NCBI GenBank assembly: GCA_019912395.1
Contig: JAIOIH010000021.1
Location: forward strand, 1-64,000
Direction: 5' to 3'
Source of the DNA: Flavobacteriales bacterium
Lineage (GTDB): Bacteria; Bacteroidota; Bacteroidia; Flavobacteriales_F; PHOS-HE28
Length of the DNA stretch: 64,000 nucleotides
Of this stretch, positions 36,964 to 47,266 are shown piece by piece. Every line of letters begins with the position of its first letter. The first letter of the stretch is position 1. Under the pieces are notes generated by a model that saw only the letters and a list, made by a program, of their open reading frames with translations, made no database searches and had not been told where the DNA came from. The translations under genes and the position numbers were made by a program.

Positions 36964-37898
36964 TGCGCTATTTGGCCCTGCTCCTCCTGTTCGGCTGTAC
37001 GCCGCTCATCGCGCAGCAAACCGCGCAGTACACGCAGTACGTGCTGAACATGTTCGCCATCAACCCGGCGGTGGCGGGCAGCAAGGATTGCATCGATGTT
37101 CGCCTGGGCTATCGCCAGCAATGGGTCGGCTTCCCCGGAGCGCCCGTTACCGGATGGGCCACGGTGAGCGGCGTGATCAAGCCCAAGAAGCGCTCCTACA
37201 AGGCCAACCGCCATGGCATCGGAACGTTCGTGGAGGCCGACAATACCGGGCCGATGGGGTACACCTCCTTCCAGTTGGCCTATGCCTACCACATCCAGAT
37301 GAAGCAGAACGTCTTCATGTCCCTGGGTTTATTCGGAGGGGTCCGGCAGGAGAAACTGTCCCTGGGGGATGTGTACGCCACGGACAACACCGATCCGGCA
37401 CTGGCCAACAACGGCAGTGTACTGGTCTATCCCGATGTGACGCCCGGCATCTGGATCTACGGGAAATCCACCTGGGCCGGGCTTTCCATTCAGCAGCTGC
37501 TGGGCAATAAGGTGGAGGATATCGGATTGGAGACCCGGCTTACGCGGCACTACATCGCGAGCGCAGGTCATCGCTTCAGGGTGAGCAAGAAGTTCAGCGT
37601 GGTTCCCAGCGGGCTGTTCAAGCTCTCTCCCGGTTCACCCCTGGCGATGGACCTCAACGTGATGATGGAATACCGCAGGAAGGTGGGCCTGGGCGTCTCC
37701 TACAGGAACCAGGACGCCGTGGCCTTCATGCTGAAGGTGCCCTTCCTGAAGTTCTTCACCCTGGGCTACAGCTACGACGTCACCACCAGCAAATTGCGCG
37801 TGGGGGGGGCGAACACTCATGAGATCATTCTTGGGATCTACCCCTGTGCACCCATGGACCCCAACAAAGCGATCGTACGATGCCCCATCTTCGAATGA
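36963..37898 (+). CDS. PorP/SprF-family outer-membrane protein (copy 1)
   Basis: 311 aa. A signal peptide ending LIAQQ is followed by the family opening QYTQYVLNMFAINPAVAGS and alternating barrel strands (GYRQQWVGFPG, SFQLAYAYHIQM, FSVVPSGLFKLS, TLGYSYDVTTSKL, HEIILGI). PorP/SprF proteins are outer-membrane barrels needed for T9SS secretion or for holding type-B C-terminal domains at the surface. TGATG coupling to the type-B cargo upstream and an ATGA overlap with the giant adhesin downstream imply co-translation. A G8 tract (37802-37809) lies near the 3' end. The C-terminus extends beyond the last strand (CAPMDPNKAIVRC). Confidence 0.9.
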   Translation: MRYLALLLLFGCTPLIAQQTAQYTQYVLNMFAINPAVAGSKDCIDVRLGYRQQWVGFPGAPVTGWATVSGVIKPKKRSYKANRHGIGTFVEADNTGPMGYTSFQLAYAYHIQMKQNVFMSLGLFGGVRQEKLSLGDVYATDNTDPALANNGSVLVYPDVTPGIWIYGKSTWAGLSIQQLLGNKVEDIGLETRLTRHYIASAGHRFRVSKKFSVVPSGLFKLSPGSPLAMDLNVMMEYRRKVGLGVSYRNQDAVAFMLKVPFLKFFTLGYSYDVTTSKLRVGGANTHEIILGIYPCAPMDPNKAIVRCPIFE

Positions 37899-40800
37899 GC
37901 ACCAACCGGCCCCCTCGATCCCCGATCCACGCCTATGCGTTCCTGTTGTGCGGTCTATTGATCGCCGGTACGCTCCGGGCACAGCAGGAGCGTTACTGGG
38001 TGGGCGGAAGCGGTCCCTGGAGCGATCCCGCGCACTGGGCGCTCACAGCAGGCGGAGCCGGTGGAGAAAGCGTGCCCCGCAACGGCGATGCGGTGATCAT
38101 TGCTCCTGCTGGCGGCGAGGTGGTGGTGACCGTGAACAAGGATGTCTCCGTTGGCGATCTGTTGCTGGATGGAACCAAGGCTTCCGTGGTCCTGGAGGGT
38201 TCGCAGGGCCGCCTGCGGATCAGCGGCGACATGGCGCTGCGCGGAAGCGTTGCGTGGAACCATGCCGGCACGGTGGAACTGGTCCAAGGAAAGGCAGTGG
38301 GTGAGCTGGACCTGCGCGGGATCCCGCTGGGGGGTGACCTCCTCTTCACCGGAGGAGGTACCTGGAGCATGCGGAGCGACCTGGTGCTGATCGACAGGGC
38401 TGATGTGGAATTGCGATCGGGCACGCTCGTTACCAACGGCAACATGCTTCGCGCCGGCGGTCTGGCCATCGCCGATCGGGGAGCGAAACTGATGGCCGGC
38501 AGCTCCGTGGTGATGCTCGCACGGGAGTTCGATCCCGGAAGCGCGCAGGGTGCGGTGGACCCTGGAAGTTCCAGGCTGTTGGTCGGCGGAGCCCTTGAGC
38601 CGTGGCGGGCGGGGACCGACCAGGGGCCGGAGGGCATACGCGCCGCGAACGTCTGTGCAACGGGGGTGGGCCAAACGCCCTTCACCATCGATGCCCAATT
38701 GATGAGCAATTACAATGGCTTCGGGGTGAGCTGCCACGGGGTGTGCAACGGCTCGGTGCGGGTGGTGGTCACCGGCGGTGTGGGGCCGTTCACCCACAGT
38801 TGGGTGGGAGGACCCGCTTCGGCCACATGGAACAATGTCTGCCCCGGCAACCAGATCGTGATCGTGACCGACCAGGGCCAAGGCGTGAGCTGCGCGACCA
38901 CGGTACAGGTTACCGATCCCGCGTTGTTGAGCGTGATATTCGCCGGGACCCAGCCACCCACGTGCGCGGGGGTGTGCAACGGTTCCTCTTCGGCGTTCGC
39001 GGTGGGCGGAGTGCCCGGATACGATTATTCCTGGAACAATGGCGCGGGAACGGGGGCCAGCTTCAACGCCCTTTGTCCCGGTTCCAATACCCTGCACGTC
39101 ACGGATGCCAATGGCTGCGCGTTCGATACCACGTTCATCTTCCCCATCCAGCCCATCCAGCCCAACCTGACCACCACGGACGTGCAATGCGCGAACGCCT
39201 GTGACGGAACGGCATCAGTGGCCCCGACCGGCGGCACCGGAAGCTTCACCTACAACTGGGGGCCCGGCAGTCCCGCCGGTGACGGCACCGCGTCGGTCAC
39301 CGGGCTGTGCGCCGGGAATTACACGGTGAACATCAGCGATGCCAACGGTTGTGATACCACGCTACTGTTCGAGATCACCGAGCCTCCCCCGATCCTGCCC
39401 AACGCCACCCATGTGGACGCCAGTTGCGGCAATGCTTGCGATGGCACGGCCACGGTGAACCCCACCGGGGGCACGGGTCCCTATGGCTATCTCTGGGCAC
39501 CTGAGCCGGGTGGAGGCCAAGGCACCGCTGCGGCCACCGGGCTTTGCGAAGGCAGCTATACCGTTACCATCGTGGACCTGACCAGCGGATGCGATACGAT
39601 GGTCACCATCACCATTGATGCACCGCCCGCGTTGATCCCCAACCCGAGCAGCACCGATGCCACGTGCGCCAACACGTGCGATGGCACCGCCACGGTGGCC
39701 CCTTCCGGAGGTACGCCACCGTTCGGCTATGTGTGGAACCCTGCACCACCGGTGGGCCAAAACACGGCCACCGCCTCGCAGCTCTGCCCGGGCAACTGGA
39801 GCGTGACCATCACCGATGACGCCGGTTGCGATACCACCGTGCAGTTCGTCATCAATGCGCCGCCGCCGATCACGGCCACTCCTGCACAGACCGATGTGAC
39901 CTGTGCAGGCGAATGCGACGGCACGGCCACCGCACCGGCCACGGGCGGCACCGGAACCCTCACCTACGATTGGCTGCCCGGTAATCCGCCAGGGGATGGC
40001 ACCGCATCGGTTACCGGCCTCTGTGCCGGCACGTGGACCGTGACCATCAGTGACGATAACGGCTGCGATACCACCATCACGTTCATCATTACCGAACCCG
40101 TGCCGCTGACCCTGGTCCCCAGCCAAACGGATCTGACCTGCGGGAATACCTGCGACGGGACCGCGACCGCCACCGTGGGTGGAGGGACCCCCGGCTACAG
40201 CTATGCATGGTCCCCCGAACCGGGAAGCGGGCAAGGAACCGCCACGGCCGTAGGGCTCTGTGCCGGCGTGTGGACCGTTACCGCGACCGATGACAATGGC
40301 TGCGAGATCATCCATGTGTTCACCATCCTGCCCGCCACACCCATCGTGGCCACATTGCAGACCACGCCGATCAGTTGCGCGAACGAGTGCGATGGAACAG
40401 CCACGGGCGTTGTTTCCGGTGGCGTTCCGCCCTACACCTACCAGTGGATGCCCCCACCGGCAGCGGGGCAGGGAACCTTGAACGCAACAGGTCTGTGCGA
40501 AGGACCGGGCACGTTCACCGTAACGGATTCCCTGGGTTGCGACACCACGATCCTGTTCACCATCACGGCACCGCCGCCCATCCAAGTGACGTCCACGGTA
40601 ACGGATGCGAGTTGCGCCGGGATCTGTGACGGCTCGATTGTGCTGGTCGCCTCCGGGGGAACAGGCCCCTTCAGCTATGCATGGACACCGGCCTCCGCGG
40701 GCACGGGCGCATCCGCCGTTGACCTGTGCTCCGGGGATTACCAAGTGGTGGTGTCCAGTGGCGGCTGCGATACCACGCTCAACTTCACCATCGACCAGCC

Positions 40801-43800
40801 ACCGGCCCTCGATGTGGACCTGTCCTTCACACCGGCCAACTGCGCGAATGCCTGCGATGGCACGGCCACCTTGACGGGCGACCTGGCCAACCTCACCTTC
40901 GTTTGGGCACCACAGCCGGGCAGCGGTCAAGGCACGGCGAACGTCACCGGCCTCTGCGCAGGACCCAACACGGTGACCGTGACCAACGCGGCGGGCTGCG
41001 ATACGCTGATCGCCTTCACCATTGATGCACCCACCCCGATCGTGCCGGCACTGGACATCACGAACGCCTCCTGCGGCACGGACTGCGATGGAGCCGTGGA
41101 GATCACCACCACTGGCGGAACCCCGGGCTACACCTACTTCTGGGCACCTGATCCGGGAAGCGGCCAAGGCACCTCCACGGCCGGTGCACTTTGCCCCGGA
41201 AGCTACGCGGTCACCATCACGGATGCCGCGGGTTGTGACACCACGGTACAATTCATCATCTCGCGGCCTGGGGGCATCAACGCCATGGGGACCGCGACAC
41301 CGGCCACTTGCGCGAACACTTGTGACGGTGCGATCGATGTAACGGCCACAGGAGGCTTGGAACCGTACACTTGGGCATGGTCTCCGGAACCGGGCGCTGG
41401 CCAGGGCACGGGGTCCGTTAGTGGTCTCTGCCCCGGCACATGGAGCGTCCTCATCGGCGACCAGGCGGGGTGCGACACCACGTTGACCTTCACCGTGGGA
41501 TCACCGGCCGCGATCGATCCGCACGGCGTGTTCACCCATGAAAGTTGCAACGGCCCATGCGATGGCACGGCGACCGTTTCGCCCACCGGGGGAACCGGGT
41601 CCTTCAGCTATGCATGGTCGCCTGCCCCTCCGGTGGGTGCGGGTACGGCATCAGTGAGCGGGCTTTGCGCCGGGGATTGGTGCGTTACCATCACGGATGG
41701 CGCGGGTTGCGATACCACTTGGTGCTTCACCATCCTTCCGAATTCACCGATCACGGGCACCGTGACCACGGTGGACGGAGGCTGCTGGAACGAATGCACG
41801 GGTGAGGCCACGGTCGCTGCCACGGGTGGGGTAGGAGCCTACACCTATCTCTGGGTGCCCGAGCCCGGTGCGGGCCAAGGCACGGCAACCGCCACCGGTC
41901 TCTGCCAAGGGCCTGGAACCGTGACCATCACGGATGCCGCCGGCTGTGATACCACCATCGCCTTCATCATCTTCAAGAATCCGCCCATCGTACCCAACCT
42001 CACGGTGTACCCGGAAAGCTGCACGGGTCCCTGCACCGGGGAGGCCGGTGTGTCGCCCTTGGGAGGCGGCGGTGGATACGTTTACCTATGGGCACCCGAA
42101 CCGGGCACGGGTCAAGGCACCGACGTGGTCTCCGGGCTGTGTGCCGGGGTGAGCTATTCCGTGACCATCACCGATGTGAACGGCTGCGATACAACGGTGG
42201 CGTTCACCGTGCCGGAGTTCGTGCCGATCGTGCCAGCGCTCACGCACGTGCCTGCTACTTGCTCCGATGCCTGTGATGGATCGGCAACGGTGACCGGCAT
42301 TGCGGGAGGCAGTGCGCCGTATACCTATTTCTGGGAGCCGACCCCCGCCAACGGACAAGGTGATTCCCTGGCCACGGGATTGTGCCCGGGCAGCTACCTC
42401 GTCACCGTTGCGGATGCGAACGGATGTGACACCACGCTGAACTTCATCATCACCGCACCCGCCCCCATCGATCCGCAGGCCACGGTAACGCCCATCGGCT
42501 GCGGGGGCCAATGCACGGGAGCCATCGATCTGGACACTCAAGGCGGCAACGGCAATTTTACCTATGTGTGGACGCCTGCACCGCCGGTGGGCCAAGGCAC
42601 GGCGAATGTGAGCCAGCTCTGCGCCGGTGATTGGAGCGTATTGATCACCGATGCGAATGGCTGCGACACCACGGTCACGTTCACCTTGACCGAGCCGCTG
42701 CCCATTGTGGCCAGTGCGGACGTGACGCAAAGCCATTGCGGTACCTGTGATGGAGCTGCCCAACTGCATGTATCGGGCGGGAACGCGCCTTACTCCTTCT
42801 TCTGGGGCCCGCCCTTGAACCTGACGACCACGGACAGCCTGCTCACGGATCTCTGCGGAGGTGTGTATACCGTGACGGTCACCGATGCTTCCGGATGTTC
42901 CATCCCGCTGGTAGTGGCCGTATCCGATGATGACGGGGAAGTGCTCACTGTGACGGATGGCATCACCAGCTGCCCCGATCTGTGCGACGGCTCGGTCTCG
43001 GTGAGCTACAACTGCGGCATCGCCCCATGCACCGTGGAATGGACCGACCTGCTCGGCAACAGCTTGGCTACCGGCACGGATACATTGGACGATCTATGCG
43101 CGGGGACCTACCTCGTATCGGTGACCAATGGCAGTGGTTGCATCACCATCGATACGGCGTTCGTTACCGAGCCGGATCCATTGGAAGCCAACATCAGCAG
43201 TACGCCCACCAATTGCGCGAACACCTGCGACGGCACGGCCACCATCGGCATCGTCGGTGGTGTGGGTCCGTTCACCTACACGTGGAGCCCGGCCCCCGGA
43301 GGTGGTCAGGGTACGCCCCAGGCCACGGGGCTGTGCGCGGGTAGCTACGAGATCCTCGTGCATGACCAAGGGGGGTGCGATGCCACCTTCAATGTGCTCA
43401 TCCTCTCCCCACAGCCGATCGCGGTGGATGCCACCGTAACGACCATCAGCTGCGCGGGCCAATGCGATGGCAGCATTACCGTGAACGCGCAAGGTGGCAC
43501 GGGAACCTTGGGTTACACCTGGTCGCCGATGCCGCCTGCCGGGCAGGGCACGGCCACTGCCAGCGGGCTTTGTCCCGGTACGTGGTCCGTTACCGTGGCT
43601 GATGCCAATGGTTGCGACACCACCCTCAGTTTCACCCTTGTGGACCCGCAGCCGTTGTCACTTTCCGGATCGAGCACTCAGAGCCATTGTGCGGTCTGTG
43701 ATGGCACGGCCACGATGATGGTGACCGGAGGTTCCGGTACGTTCGACATTCAATGGACCCAAGGCGGTGTTGGGGTCGGCTCCGGAGAAACGTTGACGGA

Positions 43801-46800
43801 TCTCTGTGCAGGCGTTTACGTGGCCAACGTGACCGATGCATCCGGGTGCACCGCCATGCAGACCGTGGTGGTGCTTGATGCCAGCGGAGAGATGATCACT
43901 GCCGTGGACGGCCAGACCCTGTGCGCCAATTCCTGCGACGGCCAAGTAAGCGTTTCCTACATCTGCTCCGATGCACCATGCACTGTTACGTGGTTCGGCA
44001 TTGCGGGGAACCAGTTGGCACAGGGCCAGGACACCTTGTCCGGGTTGTGCGCGGGCACCTATCTGGTGCAGGTGCTCAACGGTAGTGGATGCACGAGCAT
44101 CGACACCGCCCATGTGGTCCCTTCGCAAGTGATCGTGCCGAACCTGAGCACGACTCCGGTGAGCTGCTACGACCTCTGCGATGGTACGGCCACGGTAGGC
44201 CCCACCGGCGGTAATGCGCCGTATACCTTCAACTGGGTCCCGGCCCCTGCTGGTGGCCAAGGCACCCCACAGGCCACCGGCCTTTGTCCGGGCATCTATC
44301 AGGTGACCATCGCGGATTCCTCCGGATGCGATACCGTGGTGAGCCTGCTGATCACGGCACCACCGCCGTTGGCCGTTTCCGCGCAGGTGGACCAGGTCTC
44401 CTGCAACGGTGCCTGCAATGGAAGCATCGTGCTTTCACCCTCGGGAGGCAACGGCTTCTATTCCTACGTCTGGTCGCCCATGCCGCCCAACGGCCCCGGA
44501 AGTAATGCAGCCTTCAACCTCTGCCCGGGTGAATGGTCCGTGACCATTGCCGACCTCAACGGATGCGATACCACCATCACCTACACCATCACGGAGCCCG
44601 ACCCGCTCACCGCGCTCACCAGCTCCACCTTGAGCACGTGCAGCATCTGCAACGGCACGGCCTCGGTGATCCCAAGCGGAGGCACGGCACCCTATGCGAT
44701 CACCTGGTTGCAGAACGGCACCGTGCTCGGGAACGATAGCACCATCATCGATCTCTGCGCGGGGCTGTACACCGTCCGCGTGGTGGATGCCCACGGATGC
44801 GAAGTGGAGGTTCCCGTTCCGGTGAACGATATCGGCGGGGAGGTGCTGTCCACCACCGACTTCATGCTCACCTGTCCGGACCATTGCGACGGCATGGTGA
44901 GCGTCTCCTTCAATTGCGATGAACCACCCTGCACCACGGCCTGGTTCGATGGGGCCGGCAACGACCTGAACGAGCCGGGGAACACCCTCTCCAACCTCTG
45001 CGCGGGAACCTATTTCGCACAGGTGACCAACGGCTTGGGCTGCACCAGCTTGGATACGGCCTACGTGATCGCCCCCGATCCCATTGTGGCCAACCTCAGC
45101 ACTACGCCGGTGACCTGTGCCGGTGATTGCGATGGCACCGCGACCGTGGGGCCGACGGGCGGGGCTGGAGGGTATGAATACGAATGGGAGCTGGGATCGG
45201 GAACCGCCCAGGGCACTCCCCATGTGATCGGCCTCTGCGCGGGGACCTATCAGGTCACCATCACCGACCTCGCTGGCTGTTCGATCACGCAGGACGTGCT
45301 GATCCTCTCGCCGCCGCCGATCACTGCCGCCGCCGTGGTGGTGCCCATCACCTGCAACACTGCGTGCAATGGCAGCATCACCGTGATGGGGCAGGGAGGC
45401 ACCGGTACGCTGACCTATCAGTGGTCGCCCGAGCCGCCAACAGGCCAAGGCACCAATACGGTGACCGGGCTTTGCGCCGGTGCTTGGAGCGTTACCATCA
45501 CCGATGCCAACCAGTGCGACACCACCTTCACCCTCACCCTCACCGATCCCCCGGCACTGGTGGTGGACCTTTCCCACACGGACAATGTGTGCTTCAATGA
45601 TTGCGTGGCCGCGGCACATGCCGAGATCGCCGGCGGGGTGGCTCCATACGCGATCACATGGACGGGCCCCAATGGCGCTGTGATCGATCAGGACGTCATT
45701 GATGTCCTCGGACTTTGCGGGGGGGCGCACCAGCTCACGGTAACCGATTCGCGCGGTTGCGTGGTCGTCACTCCGTTCACTGTAGCAACAGGGGCACCGA
45801 TAGAGGCAAACCTCGTTTTCCAAGGGGAAAGCTGCAACGGCCCCTGCGATGGAAGCGCATCGGTCTCGCCCACGGGTGGAACAGGTGCCGGCTACAGCTA
45901 CCATTGGCAGCCCGGCAACCCGACAGGCCAGGGGACCGACCAAGTGAGCGGCCTCTGTCCGGGAAACTGGACGGTGACGATCACCGACGATGCGGGTTGT
46001 GACACCACGTACGCCTTCACCATCGCCCCCTTCATGCCCATTACTCCCGTGGCCACGGTGGAGCAGGTCACCTGCAATGGCGATTGCGATGGCAGCATCG
46101 CACTGGCCACCACCGGCGGTGTGGGCAGCCTTGCCTACCTCTGGGCGCCCGAGCCGGGAAGTGGCCAAGGCAGTGCCACGGCCAGCAACCTCTGCCCGGG
46201 ATCGTGGACCGTGACCATCACGGATGTAGCCGGCTGCGATACCACGGTCAGCTTTACCATTACTGAGCCGCCCGCATTGGAGGTGGTGGTGGACACTGCG
46301 GTATTCGCCAGTTGCAACTCCGCCAGCGACGGAGCCATTTCCATCTCGATCAGCGGTGGGGTGCCGGGCTACGGGATAGAGTGGACCGGCCCGAACGGCT
46401 TCACCTCCACGGATGAGGACATCAGCGATCTGGTACCCGGCACCTACGAGGTGACCGTATCGGACCTCAACGGCTGCCAAGTCTCCCGTACCATCGTGGT
46501 GGGCGCATCGAACACGGTGGTGGCCAACGCCGGGCCGGACCGCACGGAATGCTCCGGCGTGCTGATCACCCTGGATGGATCCGCCAGCCAAGGGGCCGTC
46601 ACCTACCAATGGAACGATGATCAAGGGGCGAGCGTGGGCACTGATCCGGTTGTCGATCTCGGCGTGCTCCCCGACGGCACCTACACTTACGTGCTCACCG
46701 TGGCCGATGGCGTATGCACCAGTACGGACACCGTGGTGATCACCATATTGCCCACGCCCATCGCCGATGCCGGCCCCAACAGGAGCATTTACCTTCAAGG

Positions 46801-47263
46801 AACCACGGTGCTCGGCGGATCGCCGTCCGGTCCTCCGGGAAGCAGCTTCACCTGGCAACCCGACAGCTTGCTGGACCATGCCGACATACCGGACCCCACC
46901 GCCACGCTGGATGTCACCACATGGTTCCACCTGACGGTGGTGGCACCCGATGGCTGCGTCGGCATCGATTCGGTATTGGTGACCGTGGTGCCGGAAGTGA
47001 AAGTGCCCAGCGGCTTCACGCCCAATGGCGATGGCCATAACGATACGTGGATACTGGACTTCGCATCCTTGTTCCCCGGTATTGAGGTACAAGTGTTCAG
47101 CCGATGGGGCGAACCGCTGTTCCGCAGCGTGGGCTATGCGGTGCCATGGGACGGAAAATATGACGGGAAGATCGTCCCCATGGGCACGTACTACTACGTG
47201 GTGGAGCTGCACGACGACCGCTTCCCGGAGGCACTCACCGGACCGCTTACCGTGATCCGTTAA
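37895..47263 (+). CDS. giant SprB-like repeat adhesin with type-B C-terminal domain
   Basis: 3122 aa. Signal peptide (FLLCGLLIAGTLRAQ), then a beta-rich N-terminal region with ERYWVGGSGPWSDPAHWAL (about 37-275), as in many Flavobacteria surface proteins. About 33 SprB-like modules follow from residue about 279 to 2870, mean about 78 residues. Each has C-x3-C-D/N-G-T/S, a GG turn, Y-x-W, LC-G and a GC-D turn. Then a PKD/Ig-like part (ANAGPDRTECSGVLITLDGS) and the type-B domain from residue 3037 (VPSGFTPNGDGHND). SprB-type proteins are carried along the surface in gliding or act as adhesins. The ATG at 37895 overlaps the PorP stop (ATGA). Confidence 0.93.
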   Translation: MSTNRPPRSPIHAYAFLLCGLLIAGTLRAQQERYWVGGSGPWSDPAHWALTAGGAGGESVPRNGDAVIIAPAGGEVVVTVNKDVSVGDLLLDGTKASVVLEGSQGRLRISGDMALRGSVAWNHAGTVELVQGKAVGELDLRGIPLGGDLLFTGGGTWSMRSDLVLIDRADVELRSGTLVTNGNMLRAGGLAIADRGAKLMAGSSVVMLAREFDPGSAQGAVDPGSSRLLVGGALEPWRAGTDQGPEGIRAANVCATGVGQTPFTIDAQLMSNYNGFGVSCHGVCNGSVRVVVTGGVGPFTHSWVGGPASATWNNVCPGNQIVIVTDQGQGVSCATTVQVTDPALLSVIFAGTQPPTCAGVCNGSSSAFAVGGVPGYDYSWNNGAGTGASFNALCPGSNTLHVTDANGCAFDTTFIFPIQPIQPNLTTTDVQCANACDGTASVAPTGGTGSFTYNWGPGSPAGDGTASVTGLCAGNYTVNISDANGCDTTLLFEITEPPPILPNATHVDASCGNACDGTATVNPTGGTGPYGYLWAPEPGGGQGTAAATGLCEGSYTVTIVDLTSGCDTMVTITIDAPPALIPNPSSTDATCANTCDGTATVAPSGGTPPFGYVWNPAPPVGQNTATASQLCPGNWSVTITDDAGCDTTVQFVINAPPPITATPAQTDVTCAGECDGTATAPATGGTGTLTYDWLPGNPPGDGTASVTGLCAGTWTVTISDDNGCDTTITFIITEPVPLTLVPSQTDLTCGNTCDGTATATVGGGTPGYSYAWSPEPGSGQGTATAVGLCAGVWTVTATDDNGCEIIHVFTILPATPIVATLQTTPISCANECDGTATGVVSGGVPPYTYQWMPPPAAGQGTLNATGLCEGPGTFTVTDSLGCDTTILFTITAPPPIQVTSTVTDASCAGICDGSIVLVASGGTGPFSYAWTPASAGTGASAVDLCSGDYQVVVSSGGCDTTLNFTIDQPPALDVDLSFTPANCANACDGTATLTGDLANLTFVWAPQPGSGQGTANVTGLCAGPNTVTVTNAAGCDTLIAFTIDAPTPIVPALDITNASCGTDCDGAVEITTTGGTPGYTYFWAPDPGSGQGTSTAGALCPGSYAVTITDAAGCDTTVQFIISRPGGINAMGTATPATCANTCDGAIDVTATGGLEPYTWAWSPEPGAGQGTGSVSGLCPGTWSVLIGDQAGCDTTLTFTVGSPAAIDPHGVFTHESCNGPCDGTATVSPTGGTGSFSYAWSPAPPVGAGTASVSGLCAGDWCVTITDGAGCDTTWCFTILPNSPITGTVTTVDGGCWNECTGEATVAATGGVGAYTYLWVPEPGAGQGTATATGLCQGPGTVTITDAAGCDTTIAFIIFKNPPIVPNLTVYPESCTGPCTGEAGVSPLGGGGGYVYLWAPEPGTGQGTDVVSGLCAGVSYSVTITDVNGCDTTVAFTVPEFVPIVPALTHVPATCSDACDGSATVTGIAGGSAPYTYFWEPTPANGQGDSLATGLCPGSYLVTVADANGCDTTLNFIITAPAPIDPQATVTPIGCGGQCTGAIDLDTQGGNGNFTYVWTPAPPVGQGTANVSQLCAGDWSVLITDANGCDTTVTFTLTEPLPIVASADVTQSHCGTCDGAAQLHVSGGNAPYSFFWGPPLNLTTTDSLLTDLCGGVYTVTVTDASGCSIPLVVAVSDDDGEVLTVTDGITSCPDLCDGSVSVSYNCGIAPCTVEWTDLLGNSLATGTDTLDDLCAGTYLVSVTNGSGCITIDTAFVTEPDPLEANISSTPTNCANTCDGTATIGIVGGVGPFTYTWSPAPGGGQGTPQATGLCAGSYEILVHDQGGCDATFNVLILSPQPIAVDATVTTISCAGQCDGSITVNAQGGTGTLGYTWSPMPPAGQGTATASGLCPGTWSVTVADANGCDTTLSFTLVDPQPLSLSGSSTQSHCAVCDGTATMMVTGGSGTFDIQWTQGGVGVGSGETLTDLCAGVYVANVTDASGCTAMQTVVVLDASGEMITAVDGQTLCANSCDGQVSVSYICSDAPCTVTWFGIAGNQLAQGQDTLSGLCAGTYLVQVLNGSGCTSIDTAHVVPSQVIVPNLSTTPVSCYDLCDGTATVGPTGGNAPYTFNWVPAPAGGQGTPQATGLCPGIYQVTIADSSGCDTVVSLLITAPPPLAVSAQVDQVSCNGACNGSIVLSPSGGNGFYSYVWSPMPPNGPGSNAAFNLCPGEWSVTIADLNGCDTTITYTITEPDPLTALTSSTLSTCSICNGTASVIPSGGTAPYAITWLQNGTVLGNDSTIIDLCAGLYTVRVVDAHGCEVEVPVPVNDIGGEVLSTTDFMLTCPDHCDGMVSVSFNCDEPPCTTAWFDGAGNDLNEPGNTLSNLCAGTYFAQVTNGLGCTSLDTAYVIAPDPIVANLSTTPVTCAGDCDGTATVGPTGGAGGYEYEWELGSGTAQGTPHVIGLCAGTYQVTITDLAGCSITQDVLILSPPPITAAAVVVPITCNTACNGSITVMGQGGTGTLTYQWSPEPPTGQGTNTVTGLCAGAWSVTITDANQCDTTFTLTLTDPPALVVDLSHTDNVCFNDCVAAAHAEIAGGVAPYAITWTGPNGAVIDQDVIDVLGLCGGAHQLTVTDSRGCVVVTPFTVATGAPIEANLVFQGESCNGPCDGSASVSPTGGTGAGYSYHWQPGNPTGQGTDQVSGLCPGNWTVTITDDAGCDTTYAFTIAPFMPITPVATVEQVTCNGDCDGSIALATTGGVGSLAYLWAPEPGSGQGSATASNLCPGSWTVTITDVAGCDTTVSFTITEPPALEVVVDTAVFASCNSASDGAISISISGGVPGYGIEWTGPNGFTSTDEDISDLVPGTYEVTVSDLNGCQVSRTIVVGASNTVVANAGPDRTECSGVLITLDGSASQGAVTYQWNDDQGASVGTDPVVDLGVLPDGTYTYVLTVADGVCTSTDTVVITILPTPIADAGPNRSIYLQGTTVLGGSPSGPPGSSFTWQPDSLLDHADIPDPTATLDVTTWFHLTVVAPDGCVGIDSVLVTVVPEVKVPSGFTPNGDGHNDTWILDFASLFPGIEVQVFSRWGEPLFRSVGYAVPWDGKYDGKIVPMGTYYYVVELHDDRFPEALTGPLTVIR
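38729..46520 (+). repeat. about 33 SprB-like coding modules
   Basis: Counted by the C-x3-C-D/N-G signature in the translation. Most units are about 230-240 nt. Sequence identity between neighbouring units is partial, so the array is old or diversified rather than freshly expanded. Confidence 0.8.
42731..45583 (+). repeat. three copies of a 951-bp four-module super-repeat
   Basis: The same order of four distinct module types (a: short, C-x-x-CDG/CNG, ending GE-L/M; b: with a second Cys pair, NC/IC...PCT; c: TCDGTAT/LCDGTAT; d: ICNGS/QCDGS) occurs at 42731, 43682 and 44633, and the next unit starts at 45584. Each step is 951 bp (317 codons) with no net insertion or deletion. Confidence 0.85.
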
Positions 47264-47266
47264 CAC

